This document shows positions 51,630 through 60,645 of a stretch of DNA of 64,000 nt, piece by piece; positions within the stretch are counted from its first letter, which is position 1; each line of letters starts with the position of its first letter. The position numbers and the translations under genes were made by a program. Source of the stretch: Oceanobacillus polygoni (GTDB taxonomy: Bacteria > Bacillota > Bacilli > Bacillales > Amphibacillaceae). Location: the NCBI RefSeq assembly GCF_008304605.1, contig NZ_PIJY01000021.1, positions 50,063 through 114,062 of the forward strand, in the 5' to 3' direction. Below the pieces are notes generated by a model that had not been told where the DNA came from, ran no database searches, and saw only the letters and a program-made list of their open reading frames with translations.

Positions 51630-53297
51630 ATGAGAAGATGGTTTAGTATGTTACTGACTATTGTTTTGTTTTTGACGTTAGCAACCCCAATTCAAGCAGC
51701 ACCTGGGAAAGGCCTTGAGAAGGTCCTTTCTAATCTTGTGAAAAATGAAAATATTAAAGGGCGTGTGCTTTGGTATGATTTATCCGCAAACATTCACAAC
51801 CTAGATACACCTGAAAAGGTAGCAAATATTGTGGAAAAAACAGCGAATGCGAATATCGACACCATTGTTTTAGATGTGAAGAATTATACTGGTTTTGTTG
51901 GCTATGATAGTGACATTGCGCCACATATGAGTACAGCTGAGATTCCCGATTATGGCGATTTTCCAGCTGGTTATGATTTACTGGAAACAGTTCTTGATGA
52001 AGCAGATAAGTACGGTTTGGAAGTTTTAGCGAATATCAATGTTTTCTCAGAAGGAAACAACACGTATAAAGATGGTCCAGCTTTCGATAATCCAGAATGG
52101 CAATCCCATTTCTATACGGCCGTACAAATCGTAGAAGCAAAAAATGGAGTGACATTGCCATTGGATGGGGTGAATACAGAAAGAGGAGAGAACCAAATCA
52201 TTTTATTTACACCTGATGAATATGATGTTTCTCCTTCCAATCGCTGGGGAGTTGAAGTTCAAGTTGTTGATGGCGTAATCACTCAAATCGAAGATAGAGT
52301 TGCGACGAATGGAGAGGCTTTAGAAATCCCGGAAAATGGTGTCGTGTTATCTGCACATGGAGAAGCAAGAAATTGGGTATTGGAAAATCTGCAGGTTGGT
52401 GATACTGTTGCATATGAAGAGTCTGAAACGAGGATTATTCCAGCTTCAGAATATCCATCTTTTTCCGTTTTTGTGAATCCAGTCCGTGAAGATGTCCGTA
52501 ACTATGAATTGAGTATTATAGAAGAGCTAATCACAAACTATGATTTAGACGGTATTGTGCTTGATAGAGCAAGATATTCAAATGAACATGCTGACTTTAG
52601 TGATTTAAGTCGTGATAAATTTGAAGAATATATTGGTGCGGAAGTGTCTAATTGGCCAGAAGATATCTATGAAATCCAGTTAGATGGAACAGAGCAGACA
52701 ATCGTTGAAGGACCGTTGTATAAAGAATGGATCGAATTCCGTGCACATAATATCCAATCTTTCTTCAAAGATGCAGAAGATCTCATTCTTTCCTATGACG
52801 ATGATTTATTGTTTACCACCTATGTTGGTTCTTGGTATCCACTCTACTATAATGAAGGTGTAAACTGGGCGAGTAAAGATTACAAGCCAGAGTATGATTG
52901 GGCTAGCGAGGACTACCATAAAACGGGTTATGCTGAATATCTCGACTTTCTCATGACCGGTAATTACTATTATGATGTAAGTATTGAAGAATCGGATGCT
53001 TCCGGCTTACCGTATTGGTATAGTGTCGAAGGGTCTGCACAGCTAGTAATGGAAGTAGTAGATTATGCTGCACCAGTATATGGTTCCCTCTATCTTCAAC
53101 AATATGAAGGAGATCCGGAACAATTCCGAAAAGCAATCCGAACTTTAGAAGATAACACGCATGGCATAATGTTATTCGACTTAGTATATCTAGAAATGTA
53201 TGGTTGGTGGGATATTATAGAAGAAGAGTTTGCTAATGATACGAAAGCACCGCATCAGATTCCTGGGTTATTGAAAATGATTCGTGCGGATAAGTAA
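51630..53297 (+). CDS. Secreted GHL10-like glycoside hydrolase
   Basis: 555 residues from the ATG at 51630 (GGAGG 8 bases upstream). Signal peptide MRRWFSMLLTIVLFLTLATPIQA, no lipobox. The TIM barrel begins with GRVLWYDLSA and IDTIVLDVKNYTG and resumes with LDGIVLDRARYSN (about 302-314) and FRAHNIQSFFKDAEDLI. The barrel is interrupted at about residues 160-270 by a beta-rich insert (WGVEVQVVDGVITQIED, NGVVLSAHGEARNWVLENLQVGD) like one I recall from YngK-type and phosphodiester-glycosidase proteins. It would act outside the cell on a glycan to feed the ABC importer upstream. A 160-base gap with its own strong ribosome-binding sequence at 51522 separates it from the esterase gene. Confidence 0.8.
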   Translation: MRRWFSMLLTIVLFLTLATPIQAAPGKGLEKVLSNLVKNENIKGRVLWYDLSANIHNLDTPEKVANIVEKTANANIDTIVLDVKNYTGFVGYDSDIAPHMSTAEIPDYGDFPAGYDLLETVLDEADKYGLEVLANINVFSEGNNTYKDGPAFDNPEWQSHFYTAVQIVEAKNGVTLPLDGVNTERGENQIILFTPDEYDVSPSNRWGVEVQVVDGVITQIEDRVATNGEALEIPENGVVLSAHGEARNWVLENLQVGDTVAYEESETRIIPASEYPSFSVFVNPVREDVRNYELSIIEELITNYDLDGIVLDRARYSNEHADFSDLSRDKFEEYIGAEVSNWPEDIYEIQLDGTEQTIVEGPLYKEWIEFRAHNIQSFFKDAEDLILSYDDDLLFTTYVGSWYPLYYNEGVNWASKDYKPEYDWASEDYHKTGYAEYLDFLMTGNYYYDVSIEESDASGLPYWYSVEGSAQLVMEVVDYAAPVYGSLYLQQYEGDPEQFRKAIRTLEDNTHGIMLFDLVYLEMYGWWDIIEEEFANDTKAPHQIPGLLKMIRADK

Positions 53298-53340
53298 TGA
53301 AGGAAATAGTTAGATTAATGTAGCACCTGGAGAAAAGAGA

Positions 53341-53395
53341 AAACCTCAATTGGTGGAATGTTTCGTTTTGAATTCCGCTGATTGAGGTTTAAAAT
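53341..53395 (+). terminator. terminator of the sugar operon
   Basis: AAACCTCAAT (53341-53350) pairs with ATTGAGGTTT (53381-53390), with further inner pairing, followed by AAAATATTTATG. Located 44 bases past the GHL10 gene. Confidence 0.75.
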
Positions 53396-53505
53396 ATTTA
53401 TGTATTACTATTCTCTACCTTTTAACATAGGTTTTTTTGATAAATATCTTCTGTAGGTCTTAAGTTTATTTGTTTTTAATAAGAGATGGAAGTAAAAGTA
53501 CAAAT

Positions 53506-53547
53506 AGCTATTCCCAACAACTCAAATCAGACTCATTGGGAATAGCT
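53506..53547 (-). terminator. terminator of the amino acid permease gene
   Basis: AGCTATTCCCAA (53506-53517) pairs perfectly with TTGGGAATAGCT (53536-53547). On the minus strand it follows the permease stop by 24 bases and leads into a T-rich stretch. Confidence 0.75.
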
Positions 53548-53571
53548 CCTATAAAAGACACTTAATCCATA

Positions 53572-54981
53572 CTACCGAACAGTTCGTGATGTGGTTGGTG
53601 CTATGCTATCAGACAAATCTGCTGCATTTTCCTTCTTTCTTGCAAACAAGAAATAGGACGCAATCGTTATACCTACAATTAATAAAGTAAGTATCGCCTG
53701 TAATCGCAAGGATTCCATGAAGAACATTGCGATATAGATTCCTGCGATGCAAATAATTGTCGCATAGGTGAGATAAGGAAACAGCCACATTTTAATTTGT
53801 AGTGCATCCGGATTTTCAAGTTCGAGTTTTTTCCGCATTCGTAAATGTGAGAAGGCAATCACTAGATAAACGAAAAGGGCAACAGCACCTGAAGAGTTTA
53901 CAAGAAATAAAAAGAGTTTGTCAGGTGAAATGTAACTAAAGATAACTGCAATATATGAAAAAAGTGTACTGAATAGAATCGCTCTTGCAGGTACGCCATT
54001 TTTGCTCAATTTTAAGAATGCTTTCGGCGCTTCACCTTTCTTTGCCATTCCATATAACATACGAGAGTTGGCATATAATGCTGAGTTTAAGCAAGAGAGT
54101 ACGGCAGTTAATACAACAAAGTTCATGATTTGGGCAGCAGCTGGTATACCTACATAATCGAGAACTGCGACAAATGGACTGACTAGTATATTAGCCGAGT
54201 TCCATGGTAATAACGTAACTACGAGTGCAATAGAACCAATATAGAAAATGAGGATTCTCCAAATGACACTATTTGTGGCGATACGTACAGATTTCGCTGG
54301 GTGCTCCGATTCTCCTGCTGCAATCGCAACAATTTCAGTTCCCATGAAAGAAAAAATTACGACGACTATTCCCATTAAAACCGCGCTAAAACCAGTTGGT
54401 AAAAATCCGCCATTACTGAATAGATTTGACGTTCCCGGGGCGCTGACTCCAGGATACCAGCCAAATATAACAGAGAGCCCAAGTACAAGGAATAATCCAA
54501 TACTTACAACTTTAATAAGTGCAAACCAGTACTCAAATTCTCCAAATGACTTAACGGAAAATAGATTTGTAATAGTAAGTAGAACGGTTAATATTAGTGC
54601 CATTAACCAAAGTGGAAAGTCAGGAATCCAGTAGTTCATAATAGCTGCGCCAGCAATTGCTTCAATTGCAATAACAACAACCCAAAAGAACCAATATAAC
54701 CATCCAATTGTAAAACCAGCCCATGGCCCAATGGCTTCGCTTGCATAAGTAGAAAATGAGCCACTTGTTGGGTAGGCCGCTGCCATTTCACCAAGCATCC
54801 TCATAACGAGTACAACAATTAATCCTGCAAGTGCATATGAAATGATTGCTCCAGGACCAGAGGAATTAATAACAGCACCACTACCTATAAATAATCCTGC
54901 CCCAATTACCCCAGCAATAGAGATCATACTAATGTGTCGGATTTTTAAATCTGATTTTAGCTCGCCTTGCTGATTACTCAT
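53572..54981 (-). CDS. Amino acid permease of the APC superfamily (GabP/AnsP-like)
   Basis: 469 residues, 12 membrane helices. The first helix carries the unwound substrate segment SIAGVIGAGLFIGSG (about 21-35), and FMGTEIVAIAAGESEHPAKSV (about 213-233) is the conserved loop of the amino acid transporter family. The C-tail is polar. AAGGAGG precedes the ATG. The cre box 44 bases upstream of the start indicates carbon catabolite repression. Substrate not determinable; gamma-aminobutyrate or another neutral amino acid is typical. Confidence 0.9.
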   Translation of the reverse strand: MSNQQGELKSDLKIRHISMISIAGVIGAGLFIGSGAVINSSGPGAIISYALAGLIVVLVMRMLGEMAAAYPTSGSFSTYASEAIGPWAGFTIGWLYWFFWVVVIAIEAIAGAAIMNYWIPDFPLWLMALILTVLLTITNLFSVKSFGEFEYWFALIKVVSIGLFLVLGLSVIFGWYPGVSAPGTSNLFSNGGFLPTGFSAVLMGIVVVIFSFMGTEIVAIAAGESEHPAKSVRIATNSVIWRILIFYIGSIALVVTLLPWNSANILVSPFVAVLDYVGIPAAAQIMNFVVLTAVLSCLNSALYANSRMLYGMAKKGEAPKAFLKLSKNGVPARAILFSTLFSYIAVIFSYISPDKLFLFLVNSSGAVALFVYLVIAFSHLRMRKKLELENPDALQIKMWLFPYLTYATIICIAGIYIAMFFMESLRLQAILTLLIVGITIASYFLFARKKENAADLSDSIAPTTSRTVR

Positions 54982-55024
54982 TTAATTTCCTCCTTGAAAT
55001 TTACAATAATCCATCTTTTTAACG

Positions 55025-55038
55025 TTTAAGCGCTTACA
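55025..55038 (-). promoter_or_regulatory. cre box of the amino acid permease gene
   Basis: On the minus strand TGTAAGCGCTTAAA matches 13 of 14 cre positions, 44 bases before the permease start. Confidence 0.68.
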
Positions 55039-55139
55039 TTATGTGGATTTAAATTGAAAATATTTACGTTAATTATATATAAATTTTGATAAAATGACGA
55101 TAGACAAACTGTAAGAGGGTAAGAAATAAAAATATACTA

Positions 55140-55268
55140 AATGTAAACATGGACCAATAGGGGGGAACTGCCTGTAAATCCTGATTCAAGGACCATCTAC
55201 GGTACCCTCATTTATGGGGGAAAGGGACATTGCCCCTAATGTTACTCTTACTCTATCCCCTAAGCTCT
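55140..55268. other. GC-rich structured block in the divergent intergenic region
   Basis: This stretch between the permease and GntR genes is much richer in G and C than its flanks. It can form short stems, for example GGGG at 55217-55220 with CCCC at 55233-55236 and CCCTCA with TGGGGG nearby. No open frame with a ribosome-binding site is present. It may be a structured RNA, a decayed gene or a regulatory region; nothing decides between these. Confidence 0.3.
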
Positions 55269-55390
55269 GACACTTTTAATTGATATTTCTATCACAGATA
55301 TACTCGCCAAAAGGAAATGGACACTTTACAAAAATCTGTAAATTGCTACTATAGTAATAGATATAATTCAAATGACAGGAATGATCTTAC

Positions 55391-56074
55391 TTGAGCTTAG
55401 AGAGAAAGAATCCTTACTATGTACAGTTCTATCAAATGATAAAGCAAATGATTTTTGAGGGGAAAATTAAACCTGGTGAGCGCATTAATGAAACACAATT
55501 CGCAAAAGAATACAATGTAAGCAAGAGTCCGATAAGAGAAGCGATAAGAATCCTTGAAAAGGAAGGTCTGTTAGTAGTTGATCGATCTAAAGTGATTGTT
55601 TATAAGCCTACATTAAAAGATGTTGAGGATATTTACTATTGCCGAATGGCATTAGAATCCTTTGCAGTCAAACGAACAACCAGCATAGCGAGTGATCAAG
55701 AACTTCAGCAAATAGAAGCAATCCTTGATGAAACGGAAGCTGCTATTAACGCCAATGAGGATGCGAATACAATTATCGCTCTGAATGAACAATTTCATCA
55801 CTACATTCTTAATTACTCTCAAAATCCTCGCTTACTAAAACAAGTTAATGATTTAAAAGGACTGATTAATTACTATCGGATTTTGAATTTTAAAGGTGAT
55901 CAACGAGCGGAAGAGATATTAAAACAGCATCGACAAGTATTTCGTTATATAAAAGATAGAAATGAATCGAAAGCTGCTGAAGAAATGATTCAGCATTTGG
56001 AAATGGATGTGGAGCATCTTTTGGAAATTTTCTCAGGTTCCACAGAAATTGCAAATCTATTAGATCAAAAATAA
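55391..56074 (+). CDS. GntR-family regulator (FadR/FCD subfamily)
   Basis: 227 residues. Winged helix-turn-helix at about 10-75 (ERINETQFAKEYNVSKSPIREAIRILEKEGLL), followed by an all-helical FCD ligand domain (about 80-215). The domain has RMALESFAVKR, NEQFHHYIL and a late HRQVFRYI, giving the Asp/His-type metal or carboxylate site of the family. The start is TTG at 55391, with AGGA about 10 bases upstream. It precedes the dehydrogenase gene, which has its own promoter with inverted repeats, and is probably its repressor. Confidence 0.88.
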   Translation: MSLERKNPYYVQFYQMIKQMIFEGKIKPGERINETQFAKEYNVSKSPIREAIRILEKEGLLVVDRSKVIVYKPTLKDVEDIYYCRMALESFAVKRTTSIASDQELQQIEAILDETEAAINANEDANTIIALNEQFHHYILNYSQNPRLLKQVNDLKGLINYYRILNFKGDQRAEEILKQHRQVFRYIKDRNESKAAEEMIQHLEMDVEHLLEIFSGSTEIANLLDQK

Positions 56075-56085
56075 TGGAAAGAGCT

Positions 56086-56117
56086 AAAACTGTATTCTTT
56101 AGGGATGCAGTTTTTTC
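56086..56117 (+). terminator. terminator after the GntR gene
   Basis: AAAACTG (56086-56092) pairs with CAGTTTT (56108-56114), with extra wobble pairs inside, followed by TTTC. Confidence 0.65.
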
Positions 56118-56141
56118 ATTCCAAGAAATTTTAAAATACTA

Positions 56142-56170
56142 TTGCAAAGAGACAGAATTTATTATATAGT
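56142..56170 (+). promoter_or_regulatory. sigma-A promoter of the tartrate/D-malate dehydrogenase gene
   Basis: TTGCAA (56142-56147), a 17-base spacer and TATAGT (56165-56170). Confidence 0.6.
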
Positions 56171-56201
56171 TTGTTTTAATACAAACAGTCGACCGACGAC
56201 T
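56169..56201. promoter_or_regulatory. two adjacent inverted repeats (candidate GntR operators)
   Basis: GTTTGT-TTTAAT-ACAAAC (56169-56186) is directly followed by AGTCG-ACCGA-CGACT (56187-56201). Both sit at and just after the -10 box, a typical repressor position, and the regulator gene is immediately upstream. Confidence 0.5.
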
Positions 56202-56233
56202 TTTGATTAAATTTCGTTTAGGAGGCATATCAA

Positions 56234-57295
56234 ATGAAGAAATTTCAGATCGCAGCCATTCCTGGAGATGGGATTGGTAAAGAAGTTGTTCCTGCTGCTA
56301 TCGATATTTTGGAAGCGGTATCAGATTTGCATGGAGGATTATCCTTTGAATTCACGGACTTTCCGTATAGCTGTGAATACTATTTGGAACATGGTGTCAT
56401 GATGCCTGACGATGGGGTGGAGCGATTAAAAGATTTTGATTCCATCTTCTTGGGGGCCGTTGGTAATATTAAACTCGTGCCAGACCATGTTTCACTATGG
56501 GGACTTTTAATTAAGCTTCGCCGTGAGTTTGAACAAGTAATTAATATTCGGCCTGCCAAAATTATTCGTGGTATAAAGTCTCCATTAGTTAACCCAAAGG
56601 ACTTTGATTTAATTGTTGTTCGAGAAAATAGTGAAGGTGAGTATAGTGAGGTTGGTGGAAGGATTTTTCGCGGAGAAGACGAAATTTCGATCCAGAATAA
56701 TATTTTTTCCCGAAAAGGGACGGAACGTGCGATGCGCTATGCATTTGACTTGGCATCTAAACGGAAGAAACATGTAACAAGTGCAACAAAGTCAAACGGA
56801 ATTGTCCACACGATGCCATTTTGGGATGAAGTTTTTGAGGACGTTGCTAAAGAATATCCAGACATCCAAACAGATTCCCAGCATATCGATGCCCTTGCAG
56901 CTTTCTTTGTTACGCGTCCAGAAAAGTTTGATGTTATTGTAGGTAGTAACTTATTTGGTGATATTCTAACTGATATTGGTGCTGCCATCATGGGAAGTGT
57001 TGGAATTGCTCCGGCTGCCAATATTAATGTAAATGGAAAATACCCATCCATGTTTGAACCTGTTCATGGATCAGCTCCAGATATTATTGGAAAGGGAATC
57101 GCTAACCCGATTGGCCAGATCTGGACAGCTAAAATGATGCTTGACCATATGGGAGAAGAAGAGATTGGAACGGTTCTTTTAGATGTGGTGGAAAGTGTTA
57201 CAAATGATGGAATTATTACTCCAGACATTGGAGGAAAATATACAACGCAGGAAGTTACAGCGGAGATAATTAATCGTTTGAAGGCTAAGGCTTAA
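56234..57295 (+). CDS. Tartrate dehydrogenase/D-malate dehydrogenase-like enzyme
   Basis: 353 residues, isocitrate/isopropylmalate dehydrogenase family: IPGDGIGKEVVPAA start, LLIKLRREFEQVINIRPAK with the substrate-binding arginines, VVRENSEGEYSEVGG, the catalytic Lys/Asp region ATKSNGIVH and DSQHIDALAAFFV, and SNLFGDILTDIGA metal ligands. The ENSEGEY form and the length fit the tartrate dehydrogenase/decarboxylating D-malate dehydrogenase group (B. subtilis YcsA) better than LeuB. It oxidises a 2-hydroxydicarboxylate with NAD. AGGAGG precedes the ATG. No leu genes are nearby, and a GntR regulator precedes it, so a catabolic role is likely. Confidence 0.87.
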   Translation: MKKFQIAAIPGDGIGKEVVPAAIDILEAVSDLHGGLSFEFTDFPYSCEYYLEHGVMMPDDGVERLKDFDSIFLGAVGNIKLVPDHVSLWGLLIKLRREFEQVINIRPAKIIRGIKSPLVNPKDFDLIVVRENSEGEYSEVGGRIFRGEDEISIQNNIFSRKGTERAMRYAFDLASKRKKHVTSATKSNGIVHTMPFWDEVFEDVAKEYPDIQTDSQHIDALAAFFVTRPEKFDVIVGSNLFGDILTDIGAAIMGSVGIAPAANINVNGKYPSMFEPVHGSAPDIIGKGIANPIGQIWTAKMMLDHMGEEEIGTVLLDVVESVTNDGIITPDIGGKYTTQEVTAEIINRLKAKA

Positions 57296-57343
57296 TACTA
57301 TAGAAACTATACTTAACATTATAATTTTATAATGGACCTGAAT

Positions 57344-57385
57344 AAAAGGGGCTTAGAATATATATTCTAGTCCTTTTTATTTTGC
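57344..57385 (+). terminator. terminator of the dehydrogenase gene
   Basis: AAAAGG (57344-57349) pairs with CCTTTT (57372-57377) with partial inner pairing, followed by TATTTTGCC. The rest of the gap to 57696 shows no gene. Confidence 0.6.
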
Positions 57386-57696
57386 CTTAAATGGGTCAGC
57401 TACAAAAATAAATATTATAAACGGTTTGATACTAACTTAACCTCTGCAAATTAAGCTAGATTTTGACCACATAAATGACGAAATCCTAGTAAGTATATTT
57501 ACCTAATGTAAATTTCGGGTGAACAGAACATAAGAACTATAAAAAATGCTATAATTCTACATATTAAATGATTTTTGTACCACACAATTGTCTCACTATT
57601 ATTGTATGGTACTTCTAGGACTAATAGGCAATAGATTAGGGAGTATAGCAGGGGGAGAAAAGTTTTTACTATTATATAAAACAAAAGGGTGAGGGA

Positions 57697-60255
57697 ATGG
57701 ACAACAATTTAATGGAAGGTCAATCGAATCATGGTGAAGCAATAAATTCCGATTTATTTTTTCGTTCTTTGTTTACGTATAATCCTGATATCGTTTTTTT
57801 TGCAGATAAAGAAGGGGTTATTGCATCAGTGAATGAGGGATTTACGGCTACACTTGGTTATTCAAAAGATGAAATTGCATTATATCCATTGGAAGAACTG
57901 CTCTTAGAAAGTGAAGTAGCTAAGTTTAGGATAATATTTAATAGTGCTCTATCAGGAAAAATTGAACATGATAATACTGTTATCGTCCAGAAAAATGGTG
58001 CACCACTAGAAGTGGAAATACATATTATCCCAGCAATAGCTGAAGGAAGGACGATTGGTATATTCGGGGTATTTAAAGATCGTACAGAATTGAATAACGC
58101 AAAGTACGAACTGACTGAATCTGAATTAAAGTTTAGAAGTCTCGTTGAAGAATCTAGCTTTGGCGTTTTTATTATACAAAATGGAAAATTAGTTTACGGA
58201 AACCCGAGATTATCTGAAATTGTTGGATTACGGGTATCAAATACTAGCCGGGATTTTAATATTTACCATTATATCGATCCAGAAGATCAGGCTATATTTC
58301 AATCCATAATTGATAATTTAATGGATGGGGAGGAAAGCATTGAGCAATCCATCAAAATGATTCAAGAAGACGGGAATCGGATAGATGTAGAATTCCGTGT
58401 GAAGAAAGTTTTATACCACAATTATTCAACGATTATCGGTACAATTATTGATATCACGGAACGTAAAAAAGCGGAGGAGTTGAATAACTTTTTGGTCTAT
58501 CATGATGCATTGACGGAGCTCCCAAACCGTAGATTTCTGAATGAGAAAATCGAACAGGAAATAATTATCAGTCAAACGCTGCAAAAGCGATTTGCGCTCA
58601 TGATTTTAAATTTAGACCGTTTTAAGTATGTGAATGATACGTTAGGTCATTCGATTGGTGATGAGCTGCTTAAAAAATTCTCGCACAGATTAAAAAATCA
58701 GCTTGGGGAAGAGGCAGTTCTTACGAGGGTAGACGGAGACGAATTTGTTATTTTATTACCAGATATCACTAATACAGATCAGGTCATAGATTATGCAAAA
58801 ACGTTGATTCAATCAATCGAACAGCCATTTCACATCGACAATTACGAACTCTTCGTTTCTACTAGTATTGGAATTAGCTTTTTCCCAATTGATGGAGAGG
58901 ATTACGAGACAATTGTAAAACATGCCAATTCCGCCTTGTACAGGGCTAAAAGCAAAGGAAATAACAACTATCAAATTTATACCTCCTCATTGGATGCAGA
59001 AACGTATAAAAGCTTTACACTTGAGACAGATCTTAGAAAGGCATTGAAGCTGAATCAGCTGGAATTGTACTACCAGCCTAAAATATGTACAAACACGAAT
59101 CAGATTATCGGTGCAGAAGCTTTAATTCGCTGGAATCATCCAGAATGGGGAATGGTAAATCCCAATGAATTTATCCCTTTTGCAGAAGAAACGGGACTTA
59201 TTGTTGAGATAGGCAAATGGATTAAAGAAACAGTGTGTACCCAAAATAAGGCATGGCAAGATAATGGGCTGCCAGCTATTCCTATCTCTATCAATCTTTC
59301 CGCACATCGTTTTATGGAGAAAGAGATTCTTGCTGATATCTCAAATATTTTACAAAAGACGCAACTTGACCCGAAGTACCTAGAGATTGAAATACTTGAA
59401 TCTTCTCTTCTGGATAATGAAACGATGATACTAGCTATTTTGGATGAATTTAAGAAGATGGGCATTCGGGTTTCATTAGATGATTTTGGTACAGGCTACT
59501 CATCACTTTCTTACTTGCAGAAATTTAAAGGGCGAATCGATACATTAAAAATTGATCGTACATTTATTAATGGGTTAAGTCGCAAGGATTCTGACTCAAC
59601 CAATTTTATTACGAAAATGATTATTGATTTAGCGCAACATCTTCATATGGATGTTGTTGCTGAAGGGGTGGAAACCAACGAGCAGCTGGAGGTGTTAAAG
59701 GAACTGAACTGTAACGCGATTCAGGGCTATATATTTTCAAAGCCAGTTCCGGCAGAGGAGTTTGCTGCACTCTTACAAAATAGTAAAATCAAAGTAGAAA
59801 CAGCACCCAAAGAAGAAGTGAAGGTAACTGAAAACAGAAGAAAATATTTCAGAATCGATCTTGATGTTCCATTAAAAGCATCGATGACACTTACGCGTAT
59901 TCTAGGAAGAAATGTTGAACTTGGAAAAGCAGAAGTACTTATTGAAGACATAGGATTAGGCGGTCTTCGCTTTTTATCCGATATAAGGTTAACTGTCCAT
60001 CAAGACATCGTTTTAGAATTTGAAGTGGAGATCTTAGGGAACACAGTTAAATTGCAAGGTGCAGTTGCCTGGATGAATGAAATAAGCTATGGGATTTACC
60101 AGTATGGAATTGAATTTTTATTCCATGATAATGCTCAGGCTGATTTAACGCAAATAATTAATAGACTTGCTATTGCATTAAGAAAAAATCCTTCTCCTCC
60201 TGATTCTAGTTTTGTGAAAGTAAATAAGTTTCATTTTTTTAATGTTAAGAAGTGA
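57697..60255 (+). CDS. PAS-PAS-GGDEF-EAL-PilZ cyclic-di-GMP protein
   Basis: 852 residues: PAS1 (about 18-133), PAS2 (140-256), GGDEF (265-428), EAL (442-685) and PilZ (about 718-830). The diguanylate-cyclase A-site reads RVDGDEF (344-350), with Asp in place of the first Gly, and no upstream RxxD I-site is visible, so synthesis is doubtful. The EAL domain keeps EALIRW (474-479), NLSAHRF, ELEILESS-type and DDFGTGYSS (595-603) residues and should be an active phosphodiesterase. PilZ has RRKYFR and IGLGG for c-di-GMP binding. No membrane helices: a cytoplasmic sensor that breaks down c-di-GMP and is itself c-di-GMP responsive. Single gene. Confidence 0.92.
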   Translation: MDNNLMEGQSNHGEAINSDLFFRSLFTYNPDIVFFADKEGVIASVNEGFTATLGYSKDEIALYPLEELLLESEVAKFRIIFNSALSGKIEHDNTVIVQKNGAPLEVEIHIIPAIAEGRTIGIFGVFKDRTELNNAKYELTESELKFRSLVEESSFGVFIIQNGKLVYGNPRLSEIVGLRVSNTSRDFNIYHYIDPEDQAIFQSIIDNLMDGEESIEQSIKMIQEDGNRIDVEFRVKKVLYHNYSTIIGTIIDITERKKAEELNNFLVYHDALTELPNRRFLNEKIEQEIIISQTLQKRFALMILNLDRFKYVNDTLGHSIGDELLKKFSHRLKNQLGEEAVLTRVDGDEFVILLPDITNTDQVIDYAKTLIQSIEQPFHIDNYELFVSTSIGISFFPIDGEDYETIVKHANSALYRAKSKGNNNYQIYTSSLDAETYKSFTLETDLRKALKLNQLELYYQPKICTNTNQIIGAEALIRWNHPEWGMVNPNEFIPFAEETGLIVEIGKWIKETVCTQNKAWQDNGLPAIPISINLSAHRFMEKEILADISNILQKTQLDPKYLEIEILESSLLDNETMILAILDEFKKMGIRVSLDDFGTGYSSLSYLQKFKGRIDTLKIDRTFINGLSRKDSDSTNFITKMIIDLAQHLHMDVVAEGVETNEQLEVLKELNCNAIQGYIFSKPVPAEEFAALLQNSKIKVETAPKEEVKVTENRRKYFRIDLDVPLKASMTLTRILGRNVELGKAEVLIEDIGLGGLRFLSDIRLTVHQDIVLEFEVEILGNTVKLQGAVAWMNEISYGIYQYGIEFLFHDNAQADLTQIINRLAIALRKNPSPPDSSFVKVNKFHFFNVKK

Positions 60256-60381
60256 GAATAGAAGAATCTAAAGCAGCTGTTGCATAGGTAGATTGGAATG
60301 AAGTGAATGTAGACTTTGGAAATTTCCTATCCTTTCCTTTAGCGGCCTTAAGGATAAGTTACATAACTACCAACTATAATT

Positions 60382-60428
60382 GAAAAAGTTTCCGCTCATT
60401 ATTTTGATGAACGAAAACTTTTTCGGTA
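60382..60428 (+). terminator. Rho-independent terminator
   Basis: GAAAAAGTTT (60382-60391) pairs with AAACTTTTTC (60415-60424), with an inner CGCTCAT/ATGAACG extension. The bases up to 60645 hold no gene; TATAAT at 60607-60612 probably belongs to the aprX promoter. Confidence 0.78.
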
Positions 60429-60645
60429 ACTTGGTAAGTTTAGCTTTCCTGCAAAAAAAAGATAATAGACATATAGTAACCGCCCGCTTGGAATAAATTG
60501 ACATCGAATTGGGTTAAACTACCAACAAAACTACTAGATATATTTTAAAAATTTCAAAAAAATAGTAAACCTGTCCGATTGTTTTAATTCTTTTCCATTG
60601 ATACTCTATAATTGAAGTTACAATAATTTTACGAGGAGGAGTAAA

